From Gammaproteobacteria bacterium (GTDB lineage Bacteria > Pseudomonadota > Gammaproteobacteria > UBA6429 > Thiohalophilaceae), in the NCBI GenBank assembly GCA_016194635.1, contig JACQBC010000003.1, positions 1-64,000 of the forward strand: a stretch of DNA of 64,000 nucleotides, written 5' to 3'. The stretch's first letter is position 1. The number at the start of each line of letters is the position of its first letter. Positions 54,388-64,000 of this stretch are shown here, in pieces. The notes below the pieces were generated by a model, which saw nothing but the letters and a program-made list of their open reading frames with translations, was not told the origin of the DNA and ran no database searches. Both the position numbers and the translations under genes were made by a program.

Positions 54388-55578
54388 TTATTCTAAAAAT
54401 CGACGGATACGTCGCGCGGCGTCGAGGCATTGGTCATGGTCGGCTACCAGCGCCATACGGACATAACCCGCGCCAGGATTTTCGCCGTGGGCAGGGCGCG
54501 ACAGGTAACTCCCCGGTAACACGGTAACATTTTGGGCGGCGAATAATGCCTGAGCGAATTTTTCATCGGGCATGGGGGTGCGCGGCCATAAATAAAATCC
54601 CGCCGTCGGTAATGTCACTTGCAGGCAATGTTGTAATTCGTGGTGGACCGCGTCGAATTTGCGTCGATACAAATCGCGATTGGCTTTGACGTGTTGCTCA
54701 TCCGACCAGGCCGCGATGCTGGCGTATTGCGTGGGCAGGGGCAGGGCGCAACCGTGGTAGGTGCGGTATTTATGAAATTGCTCAAGTATCGCCGCATCGC
54801 CCGCGACGAATCCTGAGCGCAGGCCCGGTAAATTGGAACGTTTAGACAAACTGTGAAACACCACGCAACGCCGGTAGTGGGTGTTTCCCAGGGTATGGGC
54901 GGCTTGCAGCAAACCCACAGGCGGTTTGGTTTCATCCTGGTATATTTCAGAATAACATTCGTCGGCGGCGATAATAAAGTCATACTGTTCAGCCAAATTC
55001 ATTAATCGCTGCAGCTGCGTGAGGGACATGACCTGTCCGGTGGGATTACCCGGTGAACATATATAGATGAGTTGGCAACGTTGCCAGACAGTTCCCGGGA
55101 CGGCGTCAAGATCCGGAATAAATCCCGTCGCGGCGGTGGTATTGAGAAAATACGGTTGTGCCCCCGCCAACAGTGCGGCGCCTTCATAAATCTGATAAAA
55201 CGGATTGGGCATCACTACGTAGGGATGGTGTCGGCGGTCCACCACGGCCTGCGCAAAGGCAAACAGGGCTTCGCGCGTGCCGCTGACCGGTAAAATATGT
55301 TTTTCTGGATCAATACTGGACAGCGGTAAACTAAATCGCCGCAGTAGCCACTGTGTGATCGCTTGGCGTAACTCAGCGATACCTTTAGTGGTGGGATAGC
55401 TCGATAAGGTTGAAAGTTGTTGAGTGAGTGTGTCCAGTACAAATGCCGGCGCGGCGTGTTTGGGTTCGCCGATGCTTAATCCAATATGGAGTAAACTCGC
55501 GGGCGGGGTGCTACCGATTTTTAGCGCGGCGAGTCGTTCAAACGGGTAGGCTTGCAGCAGGGTGATGTCCGGGTTCAT
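54388..55578 (-). CDS. dapC: DapC, succinyldiaminopimelate transaminase
   Basis: A 396-residue class I/II PLP aminotransferase. Typical motifs are HIGLSIGEPKHAAPAFVLDT, SYPTTKGIAELRQAI, YICSPGNPTGQVMS (Asn contacting PLP), IIAADECYSEIYQD, and the Schiff-base lysine region HSLSKRSNLPGLRSGF. The chain matches DapC/ArgD-like succinyl-DAP transaminases found with dapD and dapE in gammaproteobacteria. It is probably transcribed towards dapD, although the inverted repeat between them may reduce read-through. Confidence 0.92.
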   Translation of the reverse strand: MNPDITLLQAYPFERLAALKIGSTPPASLLHIGLSIGEPKHAAPAFVLDTLTQQLSTLSSYPTTKGIAELRQAITQWLLRRFSLPLSSIDPEKHILPVSGTREALFAFAQAVVDRRHHPYVVMPNPFYQIYEGAALLAGAQPYFLNTTAATGFIPDLDAVPGTVWQRCQLIYICSPGNPTGQVMSLTQLQRLMNLAEQYDFIIAADECYSEIYQDETKPPVGLLQAAHTLGNTHYRRCVVFHSLSKRSNLPGLRSGFVAGDAAILEQFHKYRTYHGCALPLPTQYASIAAWSDEQHVKANRDLYRRKFDAVHHELQHCLQVTLPTAGFYLWPRTPMPDEKFAQALFAAQNVTVLPGSYLSRPAHGENPGAGYVRMALVADHDQCLDAARRIRRFLE

Positions 55579-55619
55579 ACTTGTGGTTAGGTATCCAGGT
55601 CAAATCGCCGCCTAGTATA

Positions 55620-56525
55620 ATGCAAGCCAACAGCCCCCACATGCCTCTGTTACCGGTTTTAAGTTTACTGCTGGCAACCTGCCTATGGGGTGTGTATTGG
55701 TATCCGCTGCGTTGGTTGATCGGGCAAGGCCTGGATGGCCCGTGGATCGTATTGTGGGTGTATCTGGGCACGGTGATTTTCATTCCCTTCGTTGTCAGGA
55801 GGCGCTGGCATGAGCTGGGTCGTGCGCCCGGATTATTAATCGGCATTGCTCTGGCCAGTGGATTGTGCAATACCTTGTTCATCCTCGCGGTGTTAGAGGG
55901 TAATGTAGTACGGGTCACGCTATTGTTTTTTCTTTCGCCGGTGTGGGCAACGTTATTGGCGCGGTTTTTTTTAAATGAAACATTGCAGCATTATTCGTAT
56001 TATATACTGGCATTGGCCTGCGCGGGCGCGTTATTAATTTTGTGGAAACCGGCGTTGGGAATTCCCTGGCCGGAATCGGTGACCGACTGGTATGGCTTGG
56101 TATCGGGAATGGCCTTTGCGGTGAGTAATGTATGTATTCATAAAGCCGAGGCGGTGAGTTCCGCGGTAAAAACCGCGGTGGCTTGGTTGGGGGCGATCGT
56201 CATTGCAGCAGGGATCATTTTGCTGCGGACGGCGCCGGTGATTCTACCTAGCCTGGCGGCAATCCAAGCGGCGCTGTTGGTGGGTAGTATCGGTATGGGG
56301 ATCATGACCCTATCCGTGACCTACGGGATTTCACATTTACCGGTACACCGTTCCGCCGTCATCATGTTGTTTGAAGTGGTGGTGGCCAGTGTTTCAACTT
56401 TAGCGCTTACCCATGAACGGCCGCGTGATTTAGAGTGGTTGGGGGGATTATTGGTTGTGCTCGCGGCCTACCTGGCGATTCGTTATCGGCCGCTTCCCAA
56501 ACCAGCCCAGCCTGATACTCCATGA
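55620..56525 (+). CDS. EamA/DMT-family transporter
   Basis: A 301-residue inner-membrane protein with about ten hydrophobic helices in two EamA halves (for example LPVLSLLLATCLWGVYW and YYILALACAGALLILW). The ATG at 55620 is preferred to a TTG at 55581; another ATG lies at 55641. Such transporters move small metabolites or amino acids; the substrate is unknown. It diverges from dapC and overlaps the next gene by 4 bases (ATGA). Confidence 0.85.
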   Translation: MQANSPHMPLLPVLSLLLATCLWGVYWYPLRWLIGQGLDGPWIVLWVYLGTVIFIPFVVRRRWHELGRAPGLLIGIALASGLCNTLFILAVLEGNVVRVTLLFFLSPVWATLLARFFLNETLQHYSYYILALACAGALLILWKPALGIPWPESVTDWYGLVSGMAFAVSNVCIHKAEAVSSAVKTAVAWLGAIVIAAGIILLRTAPVILPSLAAIQAALLVGSIGMGIMTLSVTYGISHLPVHRSAVIMLFEVVVASVSTLALTHERPRDLEWLGGLLVVLAAYLAIRYRPLPKPAQPDTP

Positions 56526-56896
56526 CGGTGCAGGTTAAACATATTTTACACGTGAGCGTTTTAGTCCGCGACGTGGATCGGTCGCTGCGTTTTTACTGCG
56601 AGCTGCTGGGATTGCGGTTGGATAACAGCCGCACGGACTTAGGTTACCCCGGCGCCTGGTTAACGGTAGGGGGCGCGCAGATCCATCTACTGCAATTACC
56701 CAGTCCCGATCCAGTGGAGGGACGCCCCGCGCACGGGGGGCGGGACCGCCACACCGCGCTGGCGGTGGCTTCGCTTAGTAGATTGCAACAAACCTTGGAA
56801 ACGGCACAGATAGCGTTTACCTTGAGCCGCTCGGGCCGTCGTGCCTTATTCTGCCGCGATCCAGATGGTAATGCGCTGGAATTTATCGAAGCCTGA
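56522..56896 (+). CDS. VOC/glyoxalase-fold protein
   Basis: A 124-residue single-domain VOC protein. HILHVSVLVRDVDRSLRFYC is the standard first motif with the metal-ligand His; HTALAVAS and the end RDPDGNALEFIEA give further ligands. Likely a metal-dependent dioxygenase or lyase-type enzyme, or a binding protein; the substrate is unknown. It is translationally coupled to the transporter gene. Confidence 0.85.
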   Translation: MTVQVKHILHVSVLVRDVDRSLRFYCELLGLRLDNSRTDLGYPGAWLTVGGAQIHLLQLPSPDPVEGRPAHGGRDRHTALAVASLSRLQQTLETAQIAFTLSRSGRRALFCRDPDGNALEFIEA

Positions 56897-56941
56897 GCGT
56901 TGTTTTTGCTTAGCCCGCATCGGTTTTACACATCGAGCGCA

Positions 56942-59602
56942 TTATTCTTGATCCAGGTAGTGGCGGATCGTGTGTTGCAAACACTCGAATTGGCTTGCCT
57001 GGGTAAGGGGTGATTCGTCCACCGTGGTGATATAAAAAATATCTTCGGCGCGTTCGCCGTAGGTGGCGATTTTGGCATTGCGTAAGCGCACTTGGCACTG
57101 CAGCAACGCGCGTGCAATCCGTGATAACAAGCCCGGCCGGTCATAGGCAATGACCTGCATTGCGGTGCAGTCGTGTTTCGTGTCTTCCCAAAATTGCACA
57201 TCGGTGGCGAATTTAAAAGCCTTGAGGGTGCGTGGTATCTGCCGGTTGGAATGACTGACCGGACGTTGGGGATCGTGCAAACGCGCGACCAGCGCCTTGT
57301 GCAATTCGTGCAGGCGTTGGCTGTCGTGCACGGCTTTACCGGATTCATCCAAGGCGATGTAGCTGTCAAGGGTGTAGCCGTCGGCAGTGGTCAGGATGCG
57401 TGCGTCGGCGATGGTTAATCCCAGTTGCTCCAGGGTGCTGGTGGTGTGGGCGAATAGGTTATGATGGTCGTGGGTGTAAATGAATATCTCGTTACCACCG
57501 CGCTGTGTTTCTTGGCGGATCAGCACCAGGGGTAACCCCTGCTTGCTCAATTTAATAATCGCCTGGGTGTGCCAGGCGATCTCATCGGGGCTGTAACGCA
57601 AGAAATATTCCGCGTCGAATCGTGACCAGACAGTGTCGGTCATTGCGGCGCTGATGGCATTGGCTGTGAGGAATTTTAGCGCAACGGCCTTGTTTTCCGC
57701 GATGGTCTCGCTATTCAACAAGGGTGTTTCCAGTCCACGCCTAAACGCGCGGGTGGTGGCGAAATACAATTCGCGCAGCAAGGCGTCTTTCCATGAATTC
57801 CAGACCTGCGGGCTGGTGGCGCGTATGTCGGCGACGGTTAATAGGTAAATATAATTTAAGCGGTTTTGGTCCCCGACAGCGCGCGCAAATTCCAGTACCA
57901 CGTCCAGGTCATTGATGTCTTTACGTTGCGCGGTGGTGGACATCAATAAATGATTGAGCACCAGCCATCCGACCAGTTTGCTATCGTATTCACTCAAGCC
58001 ATGGTGTTGACAGAATTCCATGGCGTCGATTTCTCCCAATTTAGAGTGATCGCCGCCGCGGCCCTTGGCGATATCATGAAACATCCCGGCAATCAGCACC
58101 AATTCTTGCTTGGGGATTTTTTGCATCACTTCACTGCAGAGGGGAAACTCGTGGGCGAGTTTGGCGACCGTGAAGCGGCGTAAGTTGCGGATCAGGGTGA
58201 GGGTATGTTCATCGACGGTGTAAACATGGAATAAATCATGTTGCATTTGACCGACGATCTTACCGAAGACGGGTAAATACGCCGCCAACACCCCGTAACG
58301 GTTCATGCGACGCAATTCATGCGTGACCCCATGGGGTTGGCGTAAAATCTCAATGAACAGACTGCGGCTGCGCAGATCCTCGCGAAACCGTGCGTCGATC
58401 AAATGGCGGTGTTCACGAATAAGCCGAATGGTATTGGCGCGCACGCCTTTTAACTTGGGATGTTGCGCCATGACTAAAAAAACTTCCAGCAGGGCAAACG
58501 GGTATTTCTTGAATACCGACGGTTGGGTTACTTCCAAGAAACCCCGCCGCGCGTGAAAACGGCTGTTAATAGCGGTGGGCCTTCCTGGGTTATGCTTGAA
58601 TAAAATTTCCTCTTGGAATAACTGCAATAACATTTCATTCAGCCGGCTTAATTCCATCACCGTGCGGTAATACTGTTGCATAAATTTTTCAACGCCGCGG
58701 CTATGCGTGTCGTCTTGATAACCGAATTGCTGCGCCAAGCTGCGTTGATAATCGAATAACAAACGGTCTTCGCGCCGATTCGCCAACAAATGCAAGCCGT
58801 AACGAATTTGCCACAGCAAGGCTTGGCCTTCGTATAGGGATTGGCATTCCTGTTCGGTAAGAAATTGATGGGTCACCAAGTCGTGGAGGGTATTGGCGTC
58901 AAACTGGCGTTTGGCGACCCAGCCGATCATTTGGATATCGCGTAAACCGCCCGGGCCTTCTTTAATATTGGGTTCCAGGTTATAGGCGCTGTCATTGAAT
59001 TTTTGATGACGTTTGACCTGTTCGTGCCATTTGGCCTTAAAAAATTTACGCGAGGACCAGAGTTTATTCGGACCACAACGTTGGCGCTGCTGCTCGAATA
59101 AGGTTGCCGGTCCAATTAACAATCGCCCTTCTTGTAAATTGGTGGTGATGGTGATGTCGCGTTTAGCTTCGCGTACACATTCCTTGAGGGTGCGTACACT
59201 ATGACCTATCGCCAAACCGATGTCCCATAAAAACGTTAAAAATCGACTGATTGGTTCTTGCAACGGCGGGCGGTTTTTATCCAACAGGATAAGCAGGTCG
59301 ATGTCGGAATGGGGATGGAGTTCACCGCGGCCATAACCACCGACCGCGATCAAGGCAATCGTACCCGTATCGCCTGGAAAAAATCGCTGCCACGCTTGAC
59401 GTAATATGGCGTCGATGACCGCGGCGTGACGCGTTACCAGTTCGACCGCGCTATGCCCTTCGAGGAAGCGTTGTTTAAGCACGTTATTGGCCTGCTGCAG
59501 GGTTTGCCGAAACAGGCCAACCACCGGCTGGGTGTTTTGCTGCAGTTGCCGGCAAAAGGCGGTTTCATCAAACAGCTCTAAATCCGCGACTACATCATTC
59601 AA
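56942..59602 (-). CDS. glnD: GlnD, PII uridylyltransferase/uridylyl-removing enzyme
   Basis: An 886-residue bifunctional nitrogen sensor that modifies and demodifies PII. The nucleotidyltransferase motif GGYGRGELHPHSDIDLLIL is near residue 90, a glutamine synthetase adenylyltransferase-like helical part follows, the HD phosphohydrolase motif MFHDIAKGRGGDHS is near 500, and two C-terminal ACT domains bind glutamine (DRPGLLSRIARALLQ). The length matches the family. It overlaps the end of map by 8 bases, so map-glnD is an operon. Confidence 0.96.
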   Translation of the reverse strand: MNDVVADLELFDETAFCRQLQQNTQPVVGLFRQTLQQANNVLKQRFLEGHSAVELVTRHAAVIDAILRQAWQRFFPGDTGTIALIAVGGYGRGELHPHSDIDLLILLDKNRPPLQEPISRFLTFLWDIGLAIGHSVRTLKECVREAKRDITITTNLQEGRLLIGPATLFEQQRQRCGPNKLWSSRKFFKAKWHEQVKRHQKFNDSAYNLEPNIKEGPGGLRDIQMIGWVAKRQFDANTLHDLVTHQFLTEQECQSLYEGQALLWQIRYGLHLLANRREDRLLFDYQRSLAQQFGYQDDTHSRGVEKFMQQYYRTVMELSRLNEMLLQLFQEEILFKHNPGRPTAINSRFHARRGFLEVTQPSVFKKYPFALLEVFLVMAQHPKLKGVRANTIRLIREHRHLIDARFREDLRSRSLFIEILRQPHGVTHELRRMNRYGVLAAYLPVFGKIVGQMQHDLFHVYTVDEHTLTLIRNLRRFTVAKLAHEFPLCSEVMQKIPKQELVLIAGMFHDIAKGRGGDHSKLGEIDAMEFCQHHGLSEYDSKLVGWLVLNHLLMSTTAQRKDINDLDVVLEFARAVGDQNRLNYIYLLTVADIRATSPQVWNSWKDALLRELYFATTRAFRRGLETPLLNSETIAENKAVALKFLTANAISAAMTDTVWSRFDAEYFLRYSPDEIAWHTQAIIKLSKQGLPLVLIRQETQRGGNEIFIYTHDHHNLFAHTTSTLEQLGLTIADARILTTADGYTLDSYIALDESGKAVHDSQRLHELHKALVARLHDPQRPVSHSNRQIPRTLKAFKFATDVQFWEDTKHDCTAMQVIAYDRPGLLSRIARALLQCQVRLRNAKIATYGERAEDIFYITTVDESPLTQASQFECLQHTIRHYLDQE

Positions 59603-60368
59603 ACTGCTCTTCCTTACGGCGGGTCAAGACCTCGTGACCTGTCTCGGTGACCAGAACAGTATGTTCCCATTGTGCCGAGAGTGAATGGTCGCGGGTGACA
59701 ACGGTCCAACCGTCTTTCATGAGTTTTACCTGGCGTTTACCCGAATTGATCATCGGCTCGATGGTAAAAGTCATACCGGGTTCAAGCCGCGTTAGCGTAC
59801 CGGGAATTCCATAGTGTAATACCTGCGGTTCCTCGTGAAATTGTTGGCCGATCCCGTGCCCGCAATATTCCCTGACCACCGAGTAGTGGTGCGACTCGGC
59901 GTGTTGCTGGATGGCATGGCCAATGTCGCCTAAGTAAACTCCAGGACGTACCATATTGATACCGATACACATCGATTCGTAACTCACCCGCGCCAGGCGC
60001 TGCGCCAGGATTGAAGATTTGCCGACAAAAAACATTTTGCTGGTGTCGCCGTGAAACCCGTCCTTGATCACCGTGATATCGATGTTAATGATGTCGCCGT
60101 TTTTAAGACGCTTCTCATTGGGGATGCCGTGGCATACCACGTGGTTGACACTGGTGCAGATGGATTTAGGAAAACCGTGATAATTCAATGGCGCGGGGAT
60201 GGCCTGTTGCACATTGACGATGTAGTCATGGCACCGCTGGTTCAGTTCCTCGGTGCTGACACCGTCCACGACATAGGGTTCGATCATCTCCAAGACTTCG
60301 GCCGCGAGGCGACCGGCGACCCGCATCTTGGCGATTTCTTCGGGAGATTTTATGGTAACTGGCATCAA
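59595..60368 (-). CDS. map: Methionine aminopeptidase type I
   Basis: A 257-residue cytoplasmic metalloenzyme that removes the initiator methionine. MPVTIKSPEEIAKMRVAGRL starts the chain. Metal-binding parts are visible in INIDITVIKDGFHGDTSKMF, CGHGIGQQFHEEPQ, and TFTIEPMIN, with HTVLVTETGHEVLT at the end. It is transcribed divergently from rpsB, the usual gammaproteobacterial layout. Confidence 0.97.
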   Translation of the reverse strand: MMPVTIKSPEEIAKMRVAGRLAAEVLEMIEPYVVDGVSTEELNQRCHDYIVNVQQAIPAPLNYHGFPKSICTSVNHVVCHGIPNEKRLKNGDIINIDITVIKDGFHGDTSKMFFVGKSSILAQRLARVSYESMCIGINMVRPGVYLGDIGHAIQQHAESHHYSVVREYCGHGIGQQFHEEPQVLHYGIPGTLTRLEPGMTFTIEPMINSGKRQVKLMKDGWTVVTRDHSLSAQWEHTVLVTETGHEVLTRRKEEQFE

Positions 60369-60396
60369 CGCTTTTCCTATAAATTAGAGGGCCTTA

Positions 60397-60426
60397 TTGT
60401 TACACCCCGGGTGTTTATGGTATAAA
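60397..60426 (+). promoter_or_regulatory. Candidate sigma-70 promoter of rpsB
   Basis: TTGTTA (60397-60402) and TATAAA (60421-60426) are separated by 18 bp, in the map-rpsB divergent gap and 159 bp before the rpsB start. Transcription would start near 60433. Confidence 0.5.
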
Positions 60427-60432
60427 GCCCAC

Positions 60433-60584
60433 GCTAAAGAGGCAATCACGGGCCCGGGTAACCGGGCCTTATATTTCGCACATGTACCGACACATCGTTA
60501 CGGGTGCCCGCCAAAGGCCACAACAGGCCGGATGGGGGGTTGTACGGTGGGGTACATGGAGGCTCAACCCAACAGGAGACAACC
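60433..60584 (+). ncRNA. Candidate structured rpsB leader RNA
   Basis: The untranslated stretch has a GC-rich hairpin GGCCCGG/CCGGGCC (60451-60468) followed by TTATATTT. Then a closing stem CATGTACC (60481-60488) with GGTACATG (60551-60558) encloses smaller hairpins such as GGCC-ACAACA-GGCC. In gammaproteobacteria S2 is known to repress rpsB-tsf through its mRNA leader, so these elements are good candidates for that control. Exact fold not computed. Confidence 0.5.
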
Positions 60585-61481
60585 ATGAGCGATATATCCA
60601 TGCGCCAGATGCTAGAGGCTGGCGTGCATTTCGGGCATCAAACCCGCTATTGGAACCCCAAGATGGCACCCTTCATCTTCGGTGACCGTAATAAAATCCA
60701 TATCATTAACCTCGAAAAAACCCTGCCGCTGTTCCATGATGCGGTTAATTTTATCAGTAAAATGGCCGCCAACCGCGGGACCATCTTATTTGTGGGCACT
60801 AAACGCGCCGCACAAGAGGTGGTTAAAGAGGAGGCCATCCGCGCGGGCATGCCCTATGTTAACCACCGCTGGCTAGGCGGCATGCTGACCAACTGGAAGA
60901 CCGTGCGTCAATCCATCAAGCGGCTCAAGGACCTCGAAGCGATGAGCACCGACGGTACCTTTGAGCGCATCAGCAAGAAAGAAGGCTTGACCCTGCGCCG
61001 TGAGATGGAAAAACTCAACCGTTCCCTGGGCGGGATCAAAAACATGAACACCATCCCCGATGTGTTGTTCGTGATCGATGTTGGCCATGAAAATATCGCG
61101 GTGGCCGAAGCGGCCAAGTTAGATATTCCTGTAGTGGGCATCGTCGACACCAATAACTCGCCGGAAAATGTCGCTTATATGATCCCCGGCAATGACGATG
61201 CGATCCGCGCCATCCGTCTGTACACCCAAGGTATTGCCGATGCGATTCTGATCGGCCGTGAATCCGTGACCGTGGGTGCCCCGGCCGACGAATTTGTCGA
61301 GGTTAACGAAGCAGGTCAAGTTGAAGACAAAAACAAGCGTCGTCCTGGTAAGAAAAAACCCGGTGTTGAGCGGCGCGTCGATGCTAAACCTGCGACGGTG
61401 AAAAAGAAAACCGCGAAGAAGACCTCTGTTTCACAGGACAAGCAAGCAAATGATGCTGAAGCGGATCAGACCGAAGAATAA
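60585..61481 (+). CDS. rpsB: Ribosomal protein S2
   Basis: A 298-residue S2. The ATG at 60585 has AGGAG upstream. Core motifs: [46 protein letters not shown] and [11 protein letters not shown]. After residue ~245 there is a Lys-rich, then acidic tail of about 50 residues ([14 protein letters not shown], ending EADQTEE), longer than the E. coli protein. First gene of the rpsB-tsf-pyrH-frr-uppS series. Confidence 0.97.
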   Translation: MSDISMRQMLEAGVHFGHQTRYWNPKMAPFIFGDRNKIHIINLEKTLPLFHDAVNFISKMAANRGTILFVGTKRAAQEVVKEEAIRAGMPYVNHRWLGGMLTNWKTVRQSIKRLKDLEAMSTDGTFERISKKEGLTLRREMEKLNRSLGGIKNMNTIPDVLFVIDVGHENIAVAEAAKLDIPVVGIVDTNNSPENVAYMIPGNDDAIRAIRLYTQGIADAILIGRESVTVGAPADEFVEVNEAGQVEDKNKRRPGKKKPGVERRVDAKPATVKKKTAKKTSVSQDKQANDAEADQTEE

Positions 61482-61502
61482 ATGTAGTACCCGTAGCTAG
61501 TC

Positions 61503-61527
61503 AAAAGGGGGCCTGGCCCCCTTTTTT
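61503..61527 (+). terminator. Terminator/attenuator between rpsB and tsf
   Basis: AAAAGGGGGC, a 3-nt loop and GCCCCC run into TTTTTT, 21 nt after the rpsB stop. A strong intrinsic hairpin inside the operon, likely lowering tsf relative to rpsB. Confidence 0.88.
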
Positions 61528-61549
61528 GAACGCGAATGAGGATAATACG

Positions 61550-62434
61550 ATGGCTATTACAGCAGAGATGGTAAAAGAATTACGCGAACGCACCGGCGCG
61601 GGCATGATGGAATGTAAAAAAGCCCTGACCGAGGCCAATGGTGATATGCAAGCCGCGGTGGATGGGTTGCGTAAATCCGGCATGGCCAAGGCCGAAAAAC
61701 GCGCCGCTAAGGCCGCCGCCCAGGGCTTGGTGCTCATCAAAACCAGCGCCGACGCTAAAACGGCGGTGATAGTCGAAATCAACAGCGAAACCGATTTTGT
61801 CGCCAATGGCGATAAATTTAAAGAATTCGCCGCGGCGGTGGCGAACCGCATCATGACTTCCAAACCCGCGAACCGCGATGTGCTCTTGAGCCTGCCTCTC
61901 ACCGACACCAGCCCGGTGAATATTGCCGACGCGAGCAAGGCATTAACCGCCCAAATCGGTGAGAAGATCGATGTGCGGCGGTTTGAAATCCTGCGCGCCA
62001 AAGGCACACTGGGCAGTTATATGCACGGCACGCGGATTGGGGTGGTAGTGGATATAGAAAACGGGGATGATGAGTTGCGTAAAGATGTCGCCATGCATGT
62101 CGCCGCCAGCCGTCCGTTGTGTGTGAATGAAAGCCAGGTCGCGCCCGAGGTTATCGCGCGCGAAAAAGAAATTTATCTCGCCCAGGCGGCCGACAGCGCT
62201 AAACCCGCCGATATTATCGAGAAAATGACCCTCGGGCGGATTAAAAAATTCCTCAAGGAAGTCACCTTGTTGGGCCAACCGTTTATAAAAAATCCCGACC
62301 AAACGGTGGAACAGCTGGTCAACCAAGCCAAGGCCAAGGTGCATCACTTTGTGCGTTTTGAAGTGGGTGAAGGGATCGAAAAGAAGACCGAGGATTTTGC
62401 CGCCGAAGTCATGGCACAGGTGAAAAAATCTTAA
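61550..62434 (+). CDS. tsf: Elongation factor Ts
   Basis: A 294-residue nucleotide exchange factor for EF-Tu. ATG 61550 follows a GAGG site. It opens with [20 protein letters not shown] and [12 protein letters not shown]; the EF-Tu contact motif TDFVANG is present. Length and domain order match the family. Expression probably depends on rpsB read-through. Confidence 0.97.
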   Translation: MAITAEMVKELRERTGAGMMECKKALTEANGDMQAAVDGLRKSGMAKAEKRAAKAAAQGLVLIKTSADAKTAVIVEINSETDFVANGDKFKEFAAAVANRIMTSKPANRDVLLSLPLTDTSPVNIADASKALTAQIGEKIDVRRFEILRAKGTLGSYMHGTRIGVVVDIENGDDELRKDVAMHVAASRPLCVNESQVAPEVIAREKEIYLAQAADSAKPADIIEKMTLGRIKKFLKEVTLLGQPFIKNPDQTVEQLVNQAKAKVHHFVRFEVGEGIEKKTEDFAAEVMAQVKKS

Positions 62435-62439
62435 TCCAC

Positions 62440-63171
62440 ATGCCCACGGCCTCACCCCCAGGCTATCGTCGCATCCTGCTTAAATTAAGTGGCGAGGCCC
62501 TTATGGGCGATCAAGATTTTGGTATCGCGCCGAGCGTGATGCAGCGCATGGCAGGCGAGGTGAAGCAGCTGGTCGAGGCCGGTGTGCAGGTCGCCATTGT
62601 GATCGGCGGTGGCAATATCTTCCGCGGCATGAGTCTGGCGGCCGCTGGAATGGATCGCACCACCGGCGACCACATGGGTATGTTGGCGACGGTGATCAAT
62701 TCATTGGCCATTCAGGATGCGCTGGAACAATCCGGGCTCAAGGTGCGGGTCATGTCGGCGCTGGCGATCCATCAAGTTTGCGAGGATTATATCCGGCGGC
62801 GCGCGGTGCGGCATTTAGAAAAGGGTCGTGTGCTGGTGTTCGCGGCGGGTACCGGCAATCCCTATTTCACCACCGATACCGCCGCGAGTTTACGTGCGAT
62901 TGAAATTAATGCCGAGGTGATGATCAAGGCCACCAAGGTGGACGGGGTGTATTCCGCCGACCCCAAAAAAGATCCCGCCGCGGTGCGTTATCAGCGCTTG
63001 TCTTACGACGAGATTATCCAAGGTAATTTGGCCGTCATGGATACCACGGCGATTGTGTTGTGCCGTGATAATCATATGCCGGTGTTGGTGTACGATATGG
63101 GCAAGGCTGGCGCCTTGTTGCGGATCGTGAGTGGTGAGAACGAAGGCACGATCGTACACTCGGGAGGATGA
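62440..63171 (+). CDS. pyrH: UMP kinase
   Basis: A 243-residue hexameric UMP kinase of the amino-acid kinase family. Motifs: [50 protein letters not shown] and [16 protein letters not shown]. Converts UMP to UDP in pyrimidine synthesis. It lies 5 bp after tsf. Confidence 0.97.
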   Translation: MPTASPPGYRRILLKLSGEALMGDQDFGIAPSVMQRMAGEVKQLVEAGVQVAIVIGGGNIFRGMSLAAAGMDRTTGDHMGMLATVINSLAIQDALEQSGLKVRVMSALAIHQVCEDYIRRRAVRHLEKGRVLVFAAGTGNPYFTTDTAASLRAIEINAEVMIKATKVDGVYSADPKKDPAAVRYQRLSYDEIIQGNLAVMDTTAIVLCRDNHMPVLVYDMGKAGALLRIVSGENEGTIVHSGG

Positions 63172-63174
63172 ATA

Positions 63175-63732
63175 ATGTTAACCGAATTAAAACAAGACGC
63201 CGAACAACGTATGCACAAGGCCGTGGAGGCGTTGCGTCATGAGTTGAGCAAATTGCGTACCGGCCGCGCCCATCCCAGCTTGTTGGAACAAATTAAAGTC
63301 GACTACTACGGCACCGATACCCCGCTCAACCGAGTCGCGACGATCAGTGCCTCGGATGCACGCACCTTATCCATTACTCCATGGGAGAAAAAACTCGTGG
63401 CGACCATCGAGAAGGCGATTCTTAACTCGGGCCTGGGTTTAAATCCCACCACCGCCGGAGAAATTATTCGAGTCCCGATGCCGGCATTAACCGAAGAACG
63501 GCGTCGCGAGCTGATCAAAGTTGTAAGACAAGAAGGTGAGGCCGCTAAGGTTTCAATCCGCAATGTGCGCCGCGATGTGTTGGCGGATATTAAGGAGTTG
63601 CTAAAAGAAAAAGAGATCACCGAGGACGAAGACCGGCGCGCTCAAGAAGAAGTACAAAAGATCACTGATAAAAATATTGCCGACGTGGATAAAGTGCTGG
63701 CGGCAAAAGAAAAAGACATGCTGGAAATTTAA
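63175..63732 (+). CDS. frr: Ribosome recycling factor
   Basis: A 185-residue RRF. Typical sequence: [40 protein letters not shown] and [19 protein letters not shown]. Splits post-termination ribosomes with EF-G. GGGAGG, overlapping the pyrH stop, serves as its ribosome binding site. Confidence 0.97.
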   Translation: MLTELKQDAEQRMHKAVEALRHELSKLRTGRAHPSLLEQIKVDYYGTDTPLNRVATISASDARTLSITPWEKKLVATIEKAILNSGLGLNPTTAGEIIRVPMPALTEERRRELIKVVRQEGEAAKVSIRNVRRDVLADIKELLKEKEITEDEDRRAQEEVQKITDKNIADVDKVLAAKEKDMLEI

Positions 63733-63792
63733 TTGACCTGTTACACAATGTGTCACGCACTACGTGGGGCAAGACGGTGAGGTAATCGCAGA

Positions 63793-64000
63793 GTGTCAGA
63801 AACCAATCCATCGATAACCGAACTACCGGCCAAACTGCCGCAGCACGTCGCCATCATTATGGATGGCAACGGCCGCTGGGCCGAACGCCGTGGTTCGCCG
63901 CGCTTCAGCGGTCACCGCGCCGGGGTTGAGGCGGTACGCAACGTGGTGCAATTGGCGGGCGAGGTTGGGATTCAGGCCCTGACTTTATTCGCATTTTCCA
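63793..64000 (+). CDS. uppS: Undecaprenyl diphosphate synthase, 5' part
   Basis: The gene runs off the window. It starts at GTG 63793 and encodes [19 protein letters not shown], then [14 protein letters not shown] with the catalytic Asp, and [15 protein letters not shown]. This is the N-terminal quarter of the cis-prenyltransferase that makes the C55 lipid carrier for peptidoglycan. Its position after frr is the standard order. Confidence 0.93.
   Translation, partial: MSETNPSITELPAKLPQHVAIIMDGNGRWAERRGSPRFSGHRAGVEAVRNVVQLAGEVGIQALTLFAFS

Overview
The window looks like a chromosomal segment of a gammaproteobacterium of moderate GC content. The right end carries a conserved housekeeping block typical of that class: dapE-dapD-dapC and map-glnD on the minus strand, and rpsB-tsf-pyrH-frr-uppS on the plus strand. 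mrcB (PBP1b), a yoaA/dinG-type helicase and tsaB lie just upstream of it. I cannot name a genus. No tRNA, rRNA, CRISPR array or complete insertion sequence was seen.

Left third (1-30.7 kb), accessory and competition region. It opens with the 3' end of an Rhs gene, broken by two compensating 1-nt frameshifts, whose C-terminal tip is an EndoU-type RNase toxin followed by a MafI-like immunity gene. A candidate c-di-GMP (GEMM-type) riboswitch precedes a giant 11.2-kb two-partner secretion exoprotein (TpsA) and its TpsB transporter. Next comes an orphan type VI secretion island: hcp, vgrG, a DUF6484 gene, a TIGR02270 HEAT-like gene, a DUF2169 gene, a ketosynthase-like gene without catalytic residues, a DUF4150 PAAR-like gene, a candidate zinc-metallopeptidase effector, and two small Ig-like candidate immunity genes. 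A 90-bp vgrG relic, a large unknown membrane protein, a rhomboid protease and a second TIGR02270 paralogue follow. No T6SS structural genes (tssA-M) are present, so this island must rely on a machine encoded elsewhere.

Middle (30.7-44.6 kb), signalling region. An OmpR/EnvZ-type pair diverges from a SoxB/5'-nucleotidase-like lipoprotein. Two convergent operons then meet 15 bp apart. The plus-strand operon encodes a short methyl-accepting-type receptor, a STAS anti-sigma-antagonist-type protein, and a response regulator fused to a PP2C phosphatase and a HATPase. The minus-strand operon encodes a HEAT-repeat/Ser-Thr kinase fusion, two PilT-family retraction ATPases and a protein with one clear and one degenerate FHA domain. 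Together they look like a phosphorylation and partner-switching network tied to type IV pilus retraction. This is the most promising candidate for an undescribed system here.

Right third (44.6-64 kb): cell wall (NlpC/P60 lipoprotein, PBP1b), lysine/DAP synthesis, nitrogen control (GlnD), methionine aminopeptidase and the rpsB-tsf-pyrH-frr-uppS operon. The rpsB gene has a structured leader, and a strong terminator hairpin separates rpsB from tsf. A perfect 36-bp inverted repeat sits between dapC and dapD.
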